This document shows positions 41,305 to 41,478 of a DNA stretch of 41,478 nt, one piece after another (the stretch's first letter is position 1; each line of letters begins with the position of its first letter). The notes beneath the pieces were generated by a model. It was not told where the DNA came from. It did not search any database and saw only the letters and a list, made by a program, of their open reading frames with translations. The stretch is taken from positions 1 through 41,478 of the forward strand of contig DEQQ01000037.1 in NCBI GenBank assembly GCA_002360455.1, read 5' to 3'. A program made the position numbers and the translations under genes. This DNA comes from Saprospiraceae bacterium UBA3362. Its GTDB lineage: Bacteria; Bacteroidota; Bacteroidia; Chitinophagales; Saprospiraceae.

Positions 41305-41478
41305 TGTAACGGCCCCCTAAGAAATTGGACTAAGATTAAAGAAAAAAACTTTAATTTTAGCCATGAAAAATGCAAGAAAGACAGCTGAACAGAAAGAGAA
41401 GATCCTATTGGACATAAAGAACCTAGGGGTTCTAGAGGGCTGCCGAAGGCACAATATTAGTGCCCCAACATATTATCA
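41305..41478 (+). mobile_element. Left end of an IS3-like insertion sequence (runs off the window)
   Basis: The boundary is proposed at TGTAACGGCCCCCTAAG: it starts with TG and a CCCC block followed by TTGGAC, as in many IS3-family ends. A transposase OrfA start follows at 41363. A 7-bp inverted repeat with an A7 loop (ATTAAAG at 41335-41341, CTTTAAT at 41349-41355) lies between end and ORF and could block outside transcription. The right end and target duplication are outside the window, so the exact edge is inferred. Confidence 0.72.
41363..41478 (+). CDS. IS3-family-like transposase OrfA, N-terminal part (cut by window end)
   Basis: The frame from the ATG at 41363 reads through the window edge for 38 residues and contains TAEQKEKILLDIKNLGVLEGCRRHNISAPTYY in two parts: a charged lead helix and a helix-turn-helix (LEGCRRHNISAPTYY). 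This matches the DNA-binding N-terminus of IS3-type OrfA proteins. A frameshifted OrfB with a DDE catalytic core would be expected downstream. The ORF starts 58 bases inside the proposed IS end, a normal distance. Confidence 0.75.
   Translation, partial: MKNARKTAEQKEKILLDIKNLGVLEGCRRHNISAPTYY

Noticed and set aside
41298..41375. 26-residue upstream extension of the PH-domain protein
   Set aside because: It is translated from the insertion-sequence end, so it is not part of the native gene.

Overview
The window comes from a low-GC member of the Bacteroidota. The signs are type IX secretion (T9SS) C-terminal sorting domains on several secreted proteins, the Bacteroidota promoter pattern (TTTG or TTG, about 20 bases, TAnnTTTG) before many genes, a 629-residue PurF of the Bacteroidota type, a TonB-dependent receptor and PD40/OmpA envelope proteins. 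I cannot place it to genus; a Saprospirales- or Chitinophagales-like lineage would fit, but this is only an impression.

Layout. 0-3 kb: a GC-rich hairpin stretch, an ECF sigma factor with a small anti-sigma-like partner, then convergent purF. 3.4-9.6 kb: a secreted metzincin-like protease with a coupled secreted protein, facing a GT25 glycosyltransferase and a large secreted CocE/NonD hydrolase. 9.8-12.8 kb: overlapping HAD phosphatase and recX, a CAT-anticodon tRNA, and a DUF547/PAP2-like pair that follows a secreted M4 protease (12.8-16.0 kb). 16.1-20.2 kb: a run of E2 acyltransferase, OmpA/PD40 protein and phospholipid-methyltransferase-like protein. 20.3-23.2 kb: a stand-alone short DnaE-type polymerase. 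23.4-26.3 kb: a BlaI/BlaR1-type sensor pair with its operator and a third gene, a periplasmic PDZ protein with a cysteine cluster.

26.4-31.8 kb is the most interesting part. It is a tight four-gene minus-strand operon: a GT81-like glycosyltransferase fused to a HAD-IB phosphatase, a CPA1-type cation/proton antiporter, NhaA, and a GMC oxidoreductase. The fusion looks like a one-polypeptide route to a glucosylglycerate- or mannosylglycerate-type compatible solute. With two sodium/proton antiporters it reads as a salt or osmotic adaptation module. Upstream are a good promoter and, just downstream of its predicted start site, a 26-bp near-perfect palindrome that could be a repressor operator.

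32-41.5 kb: a lipoprotein, a small anchored protein and a TonB-dependent receptor; a NodB-type deacetylase; a cyclase-family hydrolase with a membrane protein; an M16 peptidase with an unusual start; fumC with a purine-rich leader; a short PH-domain protein; and the left end of an IS3-like insertion sequence that stops a few bases from the PH gene's start codon and runs off the window. All functions are read from sequence by eye, without database searches.
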